Below the pieces are notes generated by a model that worked only from the letters and a program-made list of their open reading frames with translations, searched no databases and was not told the origin of the DNA. This document shows positions 45,250 through 57,883 of a DNA stretch of 64,000 nucleotides, in pieces. The first letter of the stretch is position 1. Each line of letters begins with the position of its first letter. The DNA is taken from the NCBI RefSeq assembly GCF_030272615.1, contig NC_081414.1, positions 816,458,396-816,522,395 on the forward strand. Reading direction: 5' to 3'. Both the position numbers and the translations under genes were made by a program. The stretch is from Cryptomeria japonica. Taxonomy: Eukaryota > Streptophyta > Pinopsida > Cupressales > Cupressaceae.

Positions 45250-46675
45250 TGTGTGCAGGAATGTGGTTAGCAAAAACACAAAAGTCAGGCTCCAAAAGAT
45301 CCACACACCAATGGGACTCTTGGTGCAAGTTATGGAGCTATATTGAATAGCTCAACTTCCCAAGGGATGTTCCATTGTTCTCTATCTCATAGGATCCCTT
45401 AAGTCAATGTCTTTGCTCTCAGATCACTGAGCAAAGTGACTTAGGAATGACAACTCCATGAATGAGTGACGTTTGTTTAATTTAGCATGAATACATTCCT
45501 AGATATGTATGATATTGAATCTATGATGATTCAAACTAGCATAAAAGGTGATGCTATGATAAAGATTAGTAATCCTCTCCCAACAATATATACTAGTCTA
45601 ACATGGATATGCTATGATATTTAAAATTACTTCTAAATGCTATTAAGATGATTTTATCAAAGAGAGGCTAAATTCTTAGTAAAATGACTATAGATTAGAT
45701 GCATGAAACTTGGATATCTCAAAATGAGAGAATGAGAGCTCCATTTATAGGCAAAATAGGGCAATGAATGGATGGTCAAGATTTGATAATCTTAACAAGG
45801 GTCAGGATTGAAAGTTATCAATCCATGTTTACAATTCTCACCAATGAAATGGTGACAATTGTCAACAAGAGGTTTCTTGAGAGGAGATGAAAGAAACATT
45901 AAATGCTTGAGAAGACATGACGGTTATCTTAGGAGGTAAGGGTTAAGGTTAGACCAGGGTTATCCATTGGATAAAGCTTTTACCCAAGGGGTAAACTTTT
46001 GTGCAATGGTTAAAGGGATAACCAAGGTTAAAGACATGAATACTTGATGAGACCCTTGGGTTAGATGAGGGCTGAGTTAGAGAAAAAGTCTCTAATCATG
46101 CAAGAAGGTTGAGTTAACCATTAATGGTTAGGAAGACTTTGAGGGTTAACTTGTTGAAGACATAAAGCCTTTAATGGTTATTGAAGACTTTGAGGGTTTG
46201 AGAAGTGACTTCTCTTTGCTTAGGGATGTGATAATATTTAGGAGATGGATTAGGGTAAATTATAATTAATTAGAAGAATCTAGAAGGGGTTTAGTGAGGC
46301 AAGTGGGAGATGTAGGAAAATGCAAGTGGATATAGGGAAATTTTAATTAAAATAAATTACTTTATTTCAACTAAAATAGATGCAACTTGCATAAATACAA
46401 GTGGGGGATTTAAATAAATAAATTATATTTATTTACTTGCAAGGATTAATTTAATTAAATGCAAATTTAATTAAAAAGGGAGAAAGAGGAATTAATTAAA
46501 TAAAGTAATACATTTAATTAAAGGTTATGAAAAGATTAGATGAACTTAATTAAATAAATTGAGTAATTCATTTAATCAAATAGATGAATGTAAATAATTT
46601 AATTAAATAGAGGAACGAGGTTAAAATGAATATCAAATATTCACTTAGGAAAGTAGTTATTTTTATACGTCTACA
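45250..46675 (-). repeat. Element C 5' LTR (1426 bp)
   Basis: TGTGTGCAGG to ACGTCTACA in plus orientation. Same family as the A LTRs, more diverged. TATA box CTATAAATGG on the minus strand at 45741-45750. C itself begins here and, with A, B and D removed, continues past the left edge. Probable outer duplication CATAC (46676-46680). Confidence 0.9.
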
Positions 46676-46964
46676 CATACATATGCATATACATATGTAT
46701 AGCATACATACATATTGCAAACAAATAGTTATATAAGGAATGTGCAAAGGGAATTTGCAGAACTTAGAAATATGCAATGAATTGGATTGTAATGAAGTGA
46801 CATGGAAAATTCTGTCTTATAATATAATTCGATTGTGCAATGCATTCGATTGTGGTAGCTAGCTATTTTCAAATTTGAATTTTTGTGGGAAACAATCAGT
46901 CATGTCATATTAAATATGCAATCCTCCATTGCTTCGAATTGTTCAGTTTTCTTCTATGCTTTGA

Positions 46965-47195
46965 ATTGTTCACACTATAAAGAGTCAAGTTCACACTATA
47001 TATGTATGTTGAAACAATATAATGAGTCAAATTCACACTATAATTAAACAAATAATGTGGAGTCAAGTTGACACTATAAGCCCTCAAGTTCACACTGTAA
47101 TGAAGCAAAGAAACTTGAATCAAGTTCACACTATAATGAGTCAAGTTCACACTATAAAGAAGCAAAGAAAGTGGAGTCAAGTTTACACTATAATG
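46965..47195. repeat. Degenerate tandem repeat, AAGTTCACACTATAA
   Basis: Ten or more copies of a 15-22 bp unit around the core TCAAGTTCACACTATAA. Confidence 0.8.
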
Positions 47196-47284
47196 ATTAA
47201 AAAGCAAATCCATTTCTGCATGTACCAATAAGTACAAATCCATCATTGAAAACCTTTGAACAAAAAAAAATGCTATTGTGTGTG

Positions 47285-47397
<113 letters not shown>

Positions 47398-47992
47398 ATG
47401 TGTGTATGTATGGACAATAACCATACATGTGTATGTGTGTGTGGACAATAACCATATAGGCACATTAAACTATAAGAGAGCATTGAAATGAAACTATAAG
47501 CTGCATACAAAGAAATCATCAATATACAAAGCATAATACAGCTACGAAGGAGCATAAACCATCATTGGACATCCAATATGGCTGTTAATATTATTTACAG
47601 TGACTATATTGAAAGAAATGTTGGTTTACTGAAAACAATATAATTTAAATTGAAAGATTTATAACATTTAACATTGACTTTAGAAGGAATTTAGTTATTC
47701 AGTGTGTACCAATCTGAATGAGTGCCCTTGAATAAGGAAACTGTTGTTGATTACAACAAGTTCTGTGGCTACATGGTTATTGTCCATATACATTTACACA
47801 TTTATATAGACAATAACCATATAGCCACATAACTCGAAACAACCATCATTATAGAACATATTATGCTATTATGTGTGTTTCTTCATGTATACATATACAT
47901 GTATATATATACATATACATGAATATATATACATATACATGAATATATATACATATACATGTATATACACACACATACATATACATGTATAT

Positions 47993-48028
<36 letters not shown>

Positions 48029-48682
48029 TTGTGTATATATGTATGTGTATACATAGATATGAACAATAACCATATAGACACAAAACTCAAAATTGTATAA
48101 AACAAGGAGACAAACTAAAAGCATGAGATGCAAGATTAAAATATGTAACTGTGATGTGATTGAAAACTGGATATTGCTGATATTCTATTAGATACTGAAC
48201 AATTCCATCATTGAACCTCTTTCAACAAAATAAAAATGCTATCGTGTGTGTTTATATAAATATATATATAGAGACAGATCATTGAAATGAAACCATCAAT
48301 TCCATTGAGATGAATGATAACAAAACAAATCAATTTTTGCAGGTACAAAACTTGAGACATTATATATCGGGAAGATAAACTAAAAGTAGATATTGTATTA
48401 GATATTGTTGATATTGTATTAAGATGTAGATTCATTTTTCAAATGACTAATGATTGAATGATGTTGTTGTATTTCTCATATGAAATTTATTGGAAGTAAT
48501 ATAGTGTATGCCTCTTAATATTATTTACGGTGAGTATATTAACAAATTGAAGGTAGAACAAACAATGAAAATGCTTCAAAAAATCTTCATTTCCCAAAGT
48601 TTTTAGGGCAATGCAGTTGGCGGTAATTCGTGCCAAGAGGCCCATAACGTGTATGTGAGAAGGTTGTTATATGTCGATAATA

Positions 48683-48704
48683 ACACACACACACACACAC
48701 ACAA

Positions 48705-48740
<36 letters not shown>
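48683..48740. repeat. (AC)n and (GT)n runs at the left edge of E
   Basis: AC run (48683-48703), AAATATAT, then GT run that merges into the TGTGTGTGG start of the E LTR. Confidence 0.9.
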
Positions 48741-48742
<2 letters not shown>

Positions 48743-49506
48743 TGAAAAGTGAATAATGGAAACAACAATATTGGATGACTAAATGAATTCAATCATAAAA
48801 CCCTATCCTAACAACAAAAAAGATCCACCATAACATATGAAGATTACCTAAGACAATGTAAATCAACAAAATCATAAAGATTATACCATCACATGTCCAC
48901 TAGGGTTTGAATCTCCATTCTTCCTATCTCCATTGATCTTGCTTGATATGTTTGCTCTCAAATTTTATGTGTGCACAAGAGCTCAACAAAGAACGGAAAT
49001 GTGGTTGCAAGTAGGCTTGATCACATATGAAAGTTTGAAAGCGTAGTTTAGGGTTGATAATGAGAGAAGCATTCTCTTATATAGAAGACACTGTAAGAAA
49101 TGGAGGGATAAGATTAAGAGGTGTAAAAAATAGATGGCCGGCTAGGATTAAAGGGTAGGTAGAGGAAATAAGAAAATAATGAGAGGGTAGGTAGTGTAGG
49201 AATTAAGAGATGAATGACATGTGTCATAGGTAGAAAAGGCTAATGAATTAATTAAATAAATAAAGATTTACTTAATCAATAGAAGAAGTGGGATCAATTA
49301 AATAAATAAAAGTATTTATTTAATTTAGGAAAAGGACAATTTAAATAAATAAAAGTATTTATTTAAATGAGGAAAGGCTTAGAAGAGGATAAATGAATTA
49401 ATTAAATAAATAAAGATTTATTCAATTAATAGAAGAATTAGGCTTAAAATATTTAAATAAATAAAAATATTTATTTAATTAGACATGACAATTTAAGGTG
49501 TCTACA
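48734..49506 (-). repeat. Element E 3' LTR (773 bp)
   Basis: TGTGTGTGGTG to GTGTCTACA; TATA box near 49076-49083 on the minus strand; the left end is blurred by the GT run. Confidence 0.88.
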
Positions 49507-49520
49507 TTTTGCCCCTCTTT
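49507..49520 (-). promoter_or_regulatory. Element E polypurine tract
   Basis: AAAGAGGGGCAAAA on the minus strand, next to the LTR. Confidence 0.9.
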
Positions 49521-49842
49521 AAGATAATGCAACTTGTCGCATTGTTTCAAAGAAGATAAGATGAACTGATACAAAGTTGCACCAAGACGGGAATGATATG
49601 CCCCCTCGAGAGATTGGATGAAAATGTCTAAAAAGATCGCAGACAATCTCTTGATAAGAAAGAAAGGCTAGAAAGGACTGACAAGATAGGATAGAGTGAC
49701 AGATTCACAGGATAAAGAAGACTGACATGGGAGACTAGGGCTAGGGTAGTCTATAAGATAGACTATGAGGGAAAACATCCTCATTGTCATCCACACACCT
49801 AAGAGATCAGAGTGCAGAGAGAGCAGAGAGTAGTCAACAACG

Positions 49843-49908
49843 ATGGCATTGGTGCACATATTTGATCCCGTTCACCAATATCAGAGGCCAACAGATGTAG
49901 GAGAGTCG
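49843..49908 (+). pseudogene. Antisense PMD gene, exon 1 only (E copy)
   Basis: 22 codons from ATG to a GTAAGT donor, no stop (FDPVHQYQRPTDVGES at the end). TATA-like CTATAAGATA at 49751-49760. The rest of the gene is deleted; exon 1 now faces the protease remnant. Confidence 0.6.
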
Positions 49909-50009
49909 GTAAGTACCACAAAACCTCCTTGTACCTTGGTGCATTAATTGTTCTCATAAATGCATGTTAGGTAGGTCAATAAAAAAATGTCAAGGGGGGG
50001 GGGGGGAAA

Positions 50010-50272
50010 CACTAAGGCGCGTCTGCATTGGTGTCAGGCGCGTCTAGGTAGGTTAGGTGCATCTGTGTCAAATTGAAACGTGTCTATGGTTCTAAAAGCG
50101 TCTATATCAAGTGCGAGCGCGTTTGTGAAATGTAAGCGCATCTATGCAGGGAAGGCACGCCTGTGTAGAATAGAGGCACGTTCGTGTGTTTCAGGCGTAT
50201 CTGTGAAATGTAGAAATGTCTATGGAGTATGTAAGCACGTTTGTGTCATGAATGCGCATTTATGTCTTCAAG
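50010..50272 (+). repeat. GCGTCTGTG array in PMD intron (E)
   Basis: About thirteen units, AGGCGCGTCT / AAGCGCATCT / GGCACGTTCGTG, at 19-21 bp spacing, sense to the PMD unit. Preceded by a run of 13 G (49994-50006). In B only one or two units remain (14605-14640). Confidence 0.85.
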
Positions 50273-50445
50273 GTCGAATCGGCAATTCTGTGATAAACAT
50301 ATGCTATCGATTGGATAAGTTGTTGAGAGGATACACTCAAATAGGTCCTCTAGCGAAGACTATGGTAATAGATAGGGTTGGGATTGACAATTCTATGATA
50401 GAACATATGTTGCCAATCAGGAAACTACTCAAGAGGATAGCTTTT

Positions 50446-51690
50446 GATTTTGATTTGGACTAAAGGACTTCTCTTTATTTTTGACTTTTAGATTTTTCCT
50501 TTCAAAGCTTGATTTTTTATCCCCAATCAGTAAGGGCTTTTGTAATTCTTGTTGATCCAAGTATAGGAGAGGAGTGGAAATGGAATGAGTGGATGAAATG
50601 GTAAAGCTATGTGAGTTCTCAAGAGGGATGGCAATACGCTCAATAGATTCTTCGTTGGAACCACTCTTAGGATTATTGATATCAAGAGCTACTTGCACCA
50701 CTAGAGGAGATTTGCATTCAGACTTAGTAGCCACAACACTAGGTGGTTCACACCCAATTCCTTGATATTGCAAATTGTTTGTAGGTTGTTCATGTCGACT
50801 GAATATCTTAGGAGATAGTGGGAGTTGATCAACATGAAATATATACTCACCACATCCCATGTCTTTAATCTTGAATTTTTCTTTGAGCTCTGCTTGCTTT
50901 GATGTAGAAGCTTTCAAGGATTTTGGATCCACATATGCTGAAGATGGAACAACTTCCCGATTGACTGGGATTGTTATTTCTAATTTTGATCGTAGGTTGT
51001 TGCAATATATGAATGGGTTTGGATAAGCTTTGACAGTCACTTCAACTCCATTGTGTGGGAACTTGATACATTGATGATATGTAGATGGGATTGTGCTCAT
51101 CTCATGAATTCATGTGCATCCCAAAAGTATATTGTATGTGAGCTCTAGATCAAGGATTTGAAAAACCACATCCTTTGTAACTGGCACAACTCTGAGAGGT
51201 AAAGTGATCGTGCCCTTGGATGAGCATTCTTCGTCATCATATGCCTTGATGGTAATTTTGTTTGTAGCATTCATAGATTTTTTAGAATATCCCAATTGCT
51301 TAAGAGTATTCAATGTACATATATTGAGACCAACTCCTCCATCTATTAGGACTCATTTTATTTGATGTTTGTGTAGGAAGGCTTCAATGTGTAAAGTTGC
51401 ATTATGCGGTTGGCTTATGGAGGTGTCATCGGCTTCAGTGAATGTAAGAGATTGTGGAATGGAAAGGTATCCCACCATGGCTTGAAACTGGTCCACGTTC
51501 AGATCAGTGGGTACAGAGGTTTCTCTTAGGACTTTGGCGAGTATGGCTTTATGCGAAGGAGAGACACGCAACAGTTCTAGGATTGAGATAAGCGTAGGTG
51601 TCTTCCCTAATTGTTCTACTAGGTTGTACTCAGGTTTGGCCGATGAGGAAGCGATGGCTTTAGCTGGAGCACCTTGCAAGGTAATTTTAC
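50446..51690 (-). pseudogene. Element E protease region
   Basis: PEYNLVEQLGKTPTLISILE, TGA, VLIDGGVGLNI (catalytic loop, about 51320-51350), ITIKAYDDEECSSKGTITLP, TYNILLGCT, a stop, then the Ser/Lys-rich linker (MGCGEYIFHVDQLPLSPK). It ends abruptly at NQNQKL, where the deletion begins. Confidence 0.82.
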
Positions 51691-53900
51691 CTCAATGAGT
51701 TGTGACATTACATTTAGAGGTAGATTCAAAAGAAGGTCTAATGCCTTTTAGGACAACTTTGGCTCTTTGGGTAGAACTTTCAAGCGTTTTGTCCTTTATG
51801 ATAATAGTAGAAACATAGTTGTCCATGGAAATGTGATTAACAGTTGAATCATAGTTATAGGATGCTTTGGTATAGTTGGCTTGCTCATTTGTGGATTTGG
51901 CTTTTCCCTTGTCATGTTTAGGGAATGGTTCCTTAAACATCTCATGCTCTTGATTGGATGTATGTCCCTCGATCTCAATATCACCTCTATCAATAAGATC
52001 TTGTATAATGTTCTTCAAGCGATGGCAATTTCCGGTTTTATGTCCCTTTCTCTTGTGATATTCACAATACTCATTGTCATTCCACCAATTTGGATTGACT
52101 TTTGGCTCATATGGAGGATTGTCTTGAATTGCTATTATCTTGTTTTCCACTAGCTTCCTAAAAGCTGACTCAAGTGGTTCTCCCAATGGGGTGTATTTCC
52201 TTCGTGGTTTTGAAGTTGCTTGAGTATTTGCTTGGTTGCTTGTAGAAGAACTTGATCCTGAAAGAATGAGTTTTGGTCTCACTGTGTTAGCATCAACAAC
52301 GCCATCATTTACTATGTTCTTGTTCTTGTTCCGAAATCGTGGCTTGTCCTTTCCTTTAAAATCCTCTTTATTTTCTTTGAATATCTTGATGACTCCTTGC
52401 TCAATTAAGACCTTCTCTATCACTAAACCTTTCCCAATGATGTCCTTGAAAGTGGAAAAACAAGATTTTCTCAAGTCATAACCAATTTCTCTATTGACAT
52501 TCTGTGTAAACATCTGTACCATTTTTTTTTTGTGGAATTTCGCAAGAGCATCTGTTGGCTAAATTCCTCCATCTTTGTAATAATGATGAAAATGACTCCC
52601 CATCTTTTTGTTTGGTATTGCACAAAGTGGTAACTAATATATCTGTCTCTATGTTATATGAGAAATGTTGTATGAATCTTCTTCTAGATCATCCCATGAC
52701 TTAATTCCAGGAGGAAGTTGGGAGAACCATTCTATAGCTTGTTCACCTAAGCTTTGTGGGAACAATATCATCAAGTATGTTTCTTCTACTGGTACCTCAA
52801 TGCAAGCTATGAAAAACTATCTTATATGTGCCTTAGGGTCTCCTTTGCCTCTGTACTTATCAAACTTTGGTGTGACAAAGTGTGTAGGAAATAAAGGCAT
52901 TGGAATGCTCTTATCAAATGGATAGAGACATATATCTCTCATTGTGTAAGCTGGTTTTGGTGTATTGATATCCTCCATCTTCTTTTGTAAGTCCTTTATC
53001 TGCTGTTCCAAATTGTTTTTGGGTGGAGACCGACTTCTTGGACCATATCCCATGCTTGAGCCATCAGGTGGTGGAGGAGGAGGATACTACATATGGATGC
53101 TATTGATAGTAAAAATGTTCATATGGAGGAGGTCTATAATGATAATGCGTGTAGGGACCACTTGATATAGGGTCATAAGACATATCATGAGTTTTCTCTT
53201 GTGTATTGCCCCCAAATTTGACATGGAATTTTCTTGTGTCCAAATTTTAAGCATGCCTCTGGATATCCAATTTCTTTTGAGGTTGGTCCTTAGCATTGGT
53301 ATGCAATTGAGTGTATTTATCTGCATAAGATTTTCATAAAGGTTTGTGTAAATGGAGTTGTTCATGAGATGTTCTTTCGTGAGTATCATAAGCTTGAACA
53401 TGTGTATTTGGGATCTCAAGTTTTTGAAATAGGGATGATGGTGACTTAGGCACGAAATGTGGTCCTCTATTACCTCCACTATTAGGTCTCCTTTGATCCA
53501 TGTTGACTTGACTTTCTTGAGTAGGTCAATTTTTTACTATTTGGGACATGTCAAAATCATGAGGTATTTTAGCTCTACTTTGTGCCATCACTTGAGGAAA
53601 TATTATCTATCTCTTCTCATGATCTCCTCAACCAATCTATTAAAATGAGGATCCATGATAGTCTTCCACTTCTGCTGAGTGTACTGAAATGTTGTCAACA
53701 TTGTCATTTTGTGGATCATTGTTGTTTGTGCCATCCATGTTCTCAACATTTTGAATGATTCTATAGATGTCCATGTCAGGTAATGCGGTATGATCAGAAT
53801 TGAAAAATATATCATTATCGTACTCATAACCACTCATGTTTGTAGACTGTTGAGCCTCTTTAGCTTCCCTCCTAGATTTTTGGGAACGGGTTTCAACCAT
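51691..53900 (-). pseudogene. Element E gag
   Basis: ATG 53898-53900. Same layout as D gag, with a frameshift near residue 80 (about 53655), a decayed linker (53090-53600), the gag domain in 52520-53053 with stops, and an intact zinc knuckle CEYHKRKGHKTGNC (about 52020-52070). Confidence 0.88.
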
Positions 53901-56515
53901 GGACTAGGTCTTGACCAAGATGTGTGAGACTAGATGAAAATGGAAAGAGTATGGAAGACCAAGAGTTGGATGGAATGTAAATGAATATGAGGTGTACTTG
54001 CAATGTCCAAAATGTAAGACCAAGTATGCATGTAGTAGAGTAGGTGTTTTCCAAAGAGATGATATATCTCTTGATGAGGTAACTTGACCTTGACTCTAAG
54101 TAAGACCAAATGAGACCTAAAGGTGATAGACCTTGATGAGGGACCACTTAGCAAAATGTTGTTGTATGTATTGTGGTGACAAAGCAAGAGGAGGACAATC
54201 AAGTGACCTTTTGACTCAAGTTTAGACAAATGTGAATGTAATGCAAAGTGTAAGGCAATGATGAACTTTGTGAGACCCAAAAAAATAGGCTGAATTCTAG
54301 ATGAAGACCCGAAGAAATAACCTAGGAAGCTCAAGAATTCTGAAATTGATTGCTCTTGTTTGCTGGACTTTAAATTTTCCCAATACTGAACACAGACGTG
54401 CCTGTATACTTCATAGACATGATTATCCAACACATACATGTTTCTGTCAGACATAGATGCGTTTGAAAAACCTGAATGCAATTTTTCCAATTTGTGAAGT
54501 TGTTGTTGTGACCAAATATGAATTTGTGACCGTTTTTCATGACAAGAGGACACAATGTTGATGAGGACTTTGTTTGTAGGTGTTTAGATTGAAAATAACT
54601 CAAAAGGAAGTGTGTTGTTTGATGTAAAAATATTTTGCATACACTTGAAGACACAAAATACACAATGTTTTGATGTTTGATCTTGAATGCTTAAAAGAAG
54701 ACAAGCACAATTCCTATGGTTGGCTAGGACAATAATTGTTGATCCCACATGGGGTTTCTCCCGAGGCTACACTATTCAAAGCGGATACTTAGATGCTTGA
54801 CCCCACTGGTTCCACCCTCGACACTCACTTCTCCGGGGCAGCCAAGCACCAGTCCCCACGAAGACTCCCCGTGGTGAACTTTGTATCTCTACTTAGAACC
54901 GTATGTGTGTGGGTTGCTCTAGAGGTCCGACCTCCTGCCCCAACAATTGGAAGGATTTTGACTTTCTAAAACAAAAAAGTGCTAGTAAGGGCATCCACTT
55001 GTGTGGTCATACATGCAACACTTTCAACTCTATAAATATAGAAGACTCCCAATCGGTAGGGGTTACACCCTACTATTGATTAAATAAATTTGATCAAACG
55101 GGTTTATGGAGAGACATAGTGCCTGTATGAACTAATCAATACACGTTACCCATGGCTTTCACCATGGATACAATTATTTATAGTGGTTCAGAAGAGGGGG
55201 GTATTGCCTCACTACCACTTGGGTCATTCCCTCCTCTCTAGTAGTCCTAATGACCACATGGGGAGGCAGGCCTTCTAAAGATTAAATAAAAAGAGCCTAT
55301 TTCTCAAGACACAAAAGACACTGGTTCAATTTTAGTGCACCAATTGAAGTGTTTACTAGACTAAGAAGACAAAGCAAACAATTTTAAAATGAAATCTTTG
55401 CCAAAGTTCTTGCACCAATATTATTAGTAGTTTTGAAATAATACCCCTCCTGCAAGCACACAAGTTAGGTAAATTTTAAATTAAAAAGACTTTGTGAAAT
55501 AGGGGCCTTCGATAAGACATTTTTTGATAGATTCAAAGATCTAATTTTTCATGAGTTCTTTTGCATCATAAAAAACAAACAACCTGTAAAATTTCAAGAT
55601 ATTTCCAGAAATGTAAGAAAATCCAAAAAAATTCTAATTTGCTCAAAAAATTAAATTCATAGAAAATGCAAAATGGATCCAAAAAATCCGAAATTTTTAC
55701 TGGAAACTCCTAATAGCCTTTCAAACCTACATAAAAAAATTCTAGCAAAAATTCCAAGCAGTTTGTGAGATATGATCAAAATAATGCAAAACCTTAATTT
55801 TTAAAGATCTGCATTTTTAGGAATTATTTTGCATCAAAATTAAAATCACAAAGAATAGATCCTGTGTATAATTTTGATAACTTTCCAAAAATGTAAAAAC
55901 ATCTAAAAAAATTGCTCATTTTCTCTCAAAATTAAATTTTTATGAAAATGCATAAAATATTCATAGAAAATACAAATATAATTCAAAATATCTGATTTTT
56001 TTATTGAGAACTTTTGATCCTATTGTCGACATGCGAAAATAATTTTATGCCAAAATTCCATGCATTTTATGAGATCTTATCAAAATAATGCAAAACCCTG
56101 ATTTTTAAAGATCCAATTTTTCATGAACTATTTTGCACCCAAATTTAAATCACAAAACATAGAACCCTTGTATAATTTTGAGAAATTTCTAAAAATGTAA
56201 GAAAATCCAAAAAATTTGCTAGTTTGCTCTCAAAATTAAATTTTTATGAAAAATCATAAGAAATTCATAGAAAATGCAAATATGCTCCAAAAATTCCGAA
56301 TTTTGGATTGAGAGCTCTTGATATTGTCTTCAATTTGCCAACAAATTTTGGTACAAAAATTCCATGCTGTTTGTGAAATCGGATTAGATCTCTCCAAGAT
56401 CTTAATCTTGTGTCCAAAACCCTAGCTGCACAAGGTTATTCTCCATATTGTTTTACAAAACAACAATATAGGGTTAGAAAAACCTACAAAAAATATAGAT
56501 CTAACAAAAATCCAT
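53901..56515 (-). other. Element E leader
   Basis: Contains a short decayed GCGTCTGTG array (54385-54480), the conserved hairpin block (54735-55270; stem 54792-54799 with 54843-54850) and an approximately 300 bp tandem repeat (55560-56420, nearly three units). No gene. Confidence 0.7.
55560..56420 (-). repeat. Tandem repeat, about 300 bp unit, in E leader
   Basis: Anchor AAATGTAAGAAAATCC at about 55605, 55888 and 56194; homologous to B 22890-23740. Confidence 0.82.
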
Positions 56516-56533
56516 GTCCCACTGGGCGTGCCA
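56516..56533 (-). promoter_or_regulatory. Element E primer-binding site
   Basis: TGGCACGCCCAGTGGGAC on the minus strand; same class as B and D. Confidence 0.76.
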
Positions 56534-56536
56534 AAA

Positions 56537-57301
56537 TGTGTATGGTGAAAAGTGAATAATGGAAACAACATTATTGAAAGATTAAATGAATTCAACCACA
56601 AAACCCTAGCCTAACAACAACAAAAATCCACCATAACATGAAGATTACCTAAGACAATGTAAATCAACAAAATCACAAAGATTATACCATCACATGTCCA
56701 CTAGGGTTTGAATCTCCATTCTTCCTATCTCCATAGATCTTGCTTGATATGTTTGCTCTCATATTTTATGTGTGCACAAGAGCTCAACAATGAATGGAAA
56801 TGTGGTTGCAAGTAGGCTTGATCTCATATGAAAGTTTGAAAGCGTAGTTTAGGGTTGATAATGAGAGAAACATCCTCTTATATAGAATACATTGTAAGAA
56901 ATTAAGGGATAAGATTAAGAGGTGTAAAAGATAGATGGTCGGCTAAGATTAAAGGGTGGGTAGAGGAAATAAAAAAGTAATGAGAAGGTAGGTAGTGTAG
57001 GAATTAAGAGATGAATGACACGTGTCATAGGTAGAAAAGGCTAATGAATTAATTAAATAAATAAAAAGTTACTTAATGAATAGAAGAAGTGGGATCAATT
57101 AAATAAATAAAAGTATTTATTTAATTTAGGAAAAAGACAATTTAAATAAATAAAAGTATTTATTTAAATAAGGAAAGACTTAGAAGAGGATAAATTAATT
57201 AATTAAATAAATAAAGATTTATTCAATTAATAGAAGAATTAGACTTAAAATAATTAAATAAATAAAAATATTTATTTAATTAGGCAGGACAAATTTAGGT
57301 G

Positions 57302-57307
<6 letters not shown>
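56537..57307 (-). repeat. Element E 5' LTR (771 bp)
   Basis: TGTGTATGGTG to GTGTCTACA; TATA box on the minus strand at about 56877-56884; the outer end runs into CA repeats. Confidence 0.9.
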
Positions 57308-57368
<61 letters not shown>

Positions 57369-57478
57369 GTACATTTATATGTATGTATGTATGCATGTAT
57401 GTATGTATGTATGTACGTATATACATATATATATATTTACATATATACACACACATATATACGTAGATATATACATAC

Positions 57479-57512
<34 letters not shown>

Positions 57513-57766
57513 GTATATATATGTATGTGTATATATATGTATTTACATACACACACATGTATATATCTATGTATATATGTGTATATATATATGTAAATAC
57601 ACACACACACATAAATATATATGTGTGTGTGTGTGTGTGTGTACACATATATATGTGTATATATATACATATATATATATATATGTATATATACACACAC
57701 ATATATATATATATATGTATGTATATATGTGTATATATACATACATATATATATATATGTGTATAT

Positions 57767-57832
<66 letters not shown>
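57308..57832. repeat. Compound CA / TA / TG microsatellite
   Basis: CA run (to 57340), then ACAT/TATA/TGTA mixtures, a GT run (57622-57642), further TA-rich parts and a CA run (57800-57826). Any open frame here is only a repeat read-through. Confidence 0.95.
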
Positions 57833-57883
57833 ATATATGAGGACAACAACCTTATAGCTAGTATCAGGCATACACATTATTGT

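Larger units (their letters stand above)
48734..57307 (-). mobile_element. Element E: internally deleted gypsy element, B/D family
   Basis: LTRs 48734-49506 and 56537-57307, primer site, polypurine tract, leader, gag and most of a protease region; then a direct join at about 50446 into the PMD intron. All of RT, RNase H, integrase and PMD exon 2 are missing. 8,574 bp. Both flanks are dinucleotide repeats, so the target duplication cannot be read. Confidence 0.9.

Noticed and set aside
57295-57877. Long open frames over the CA/TA region (up to 175 codons)
   Set aside because: Dinucleotide repeats have no stops in several frames; there is no protein signal.
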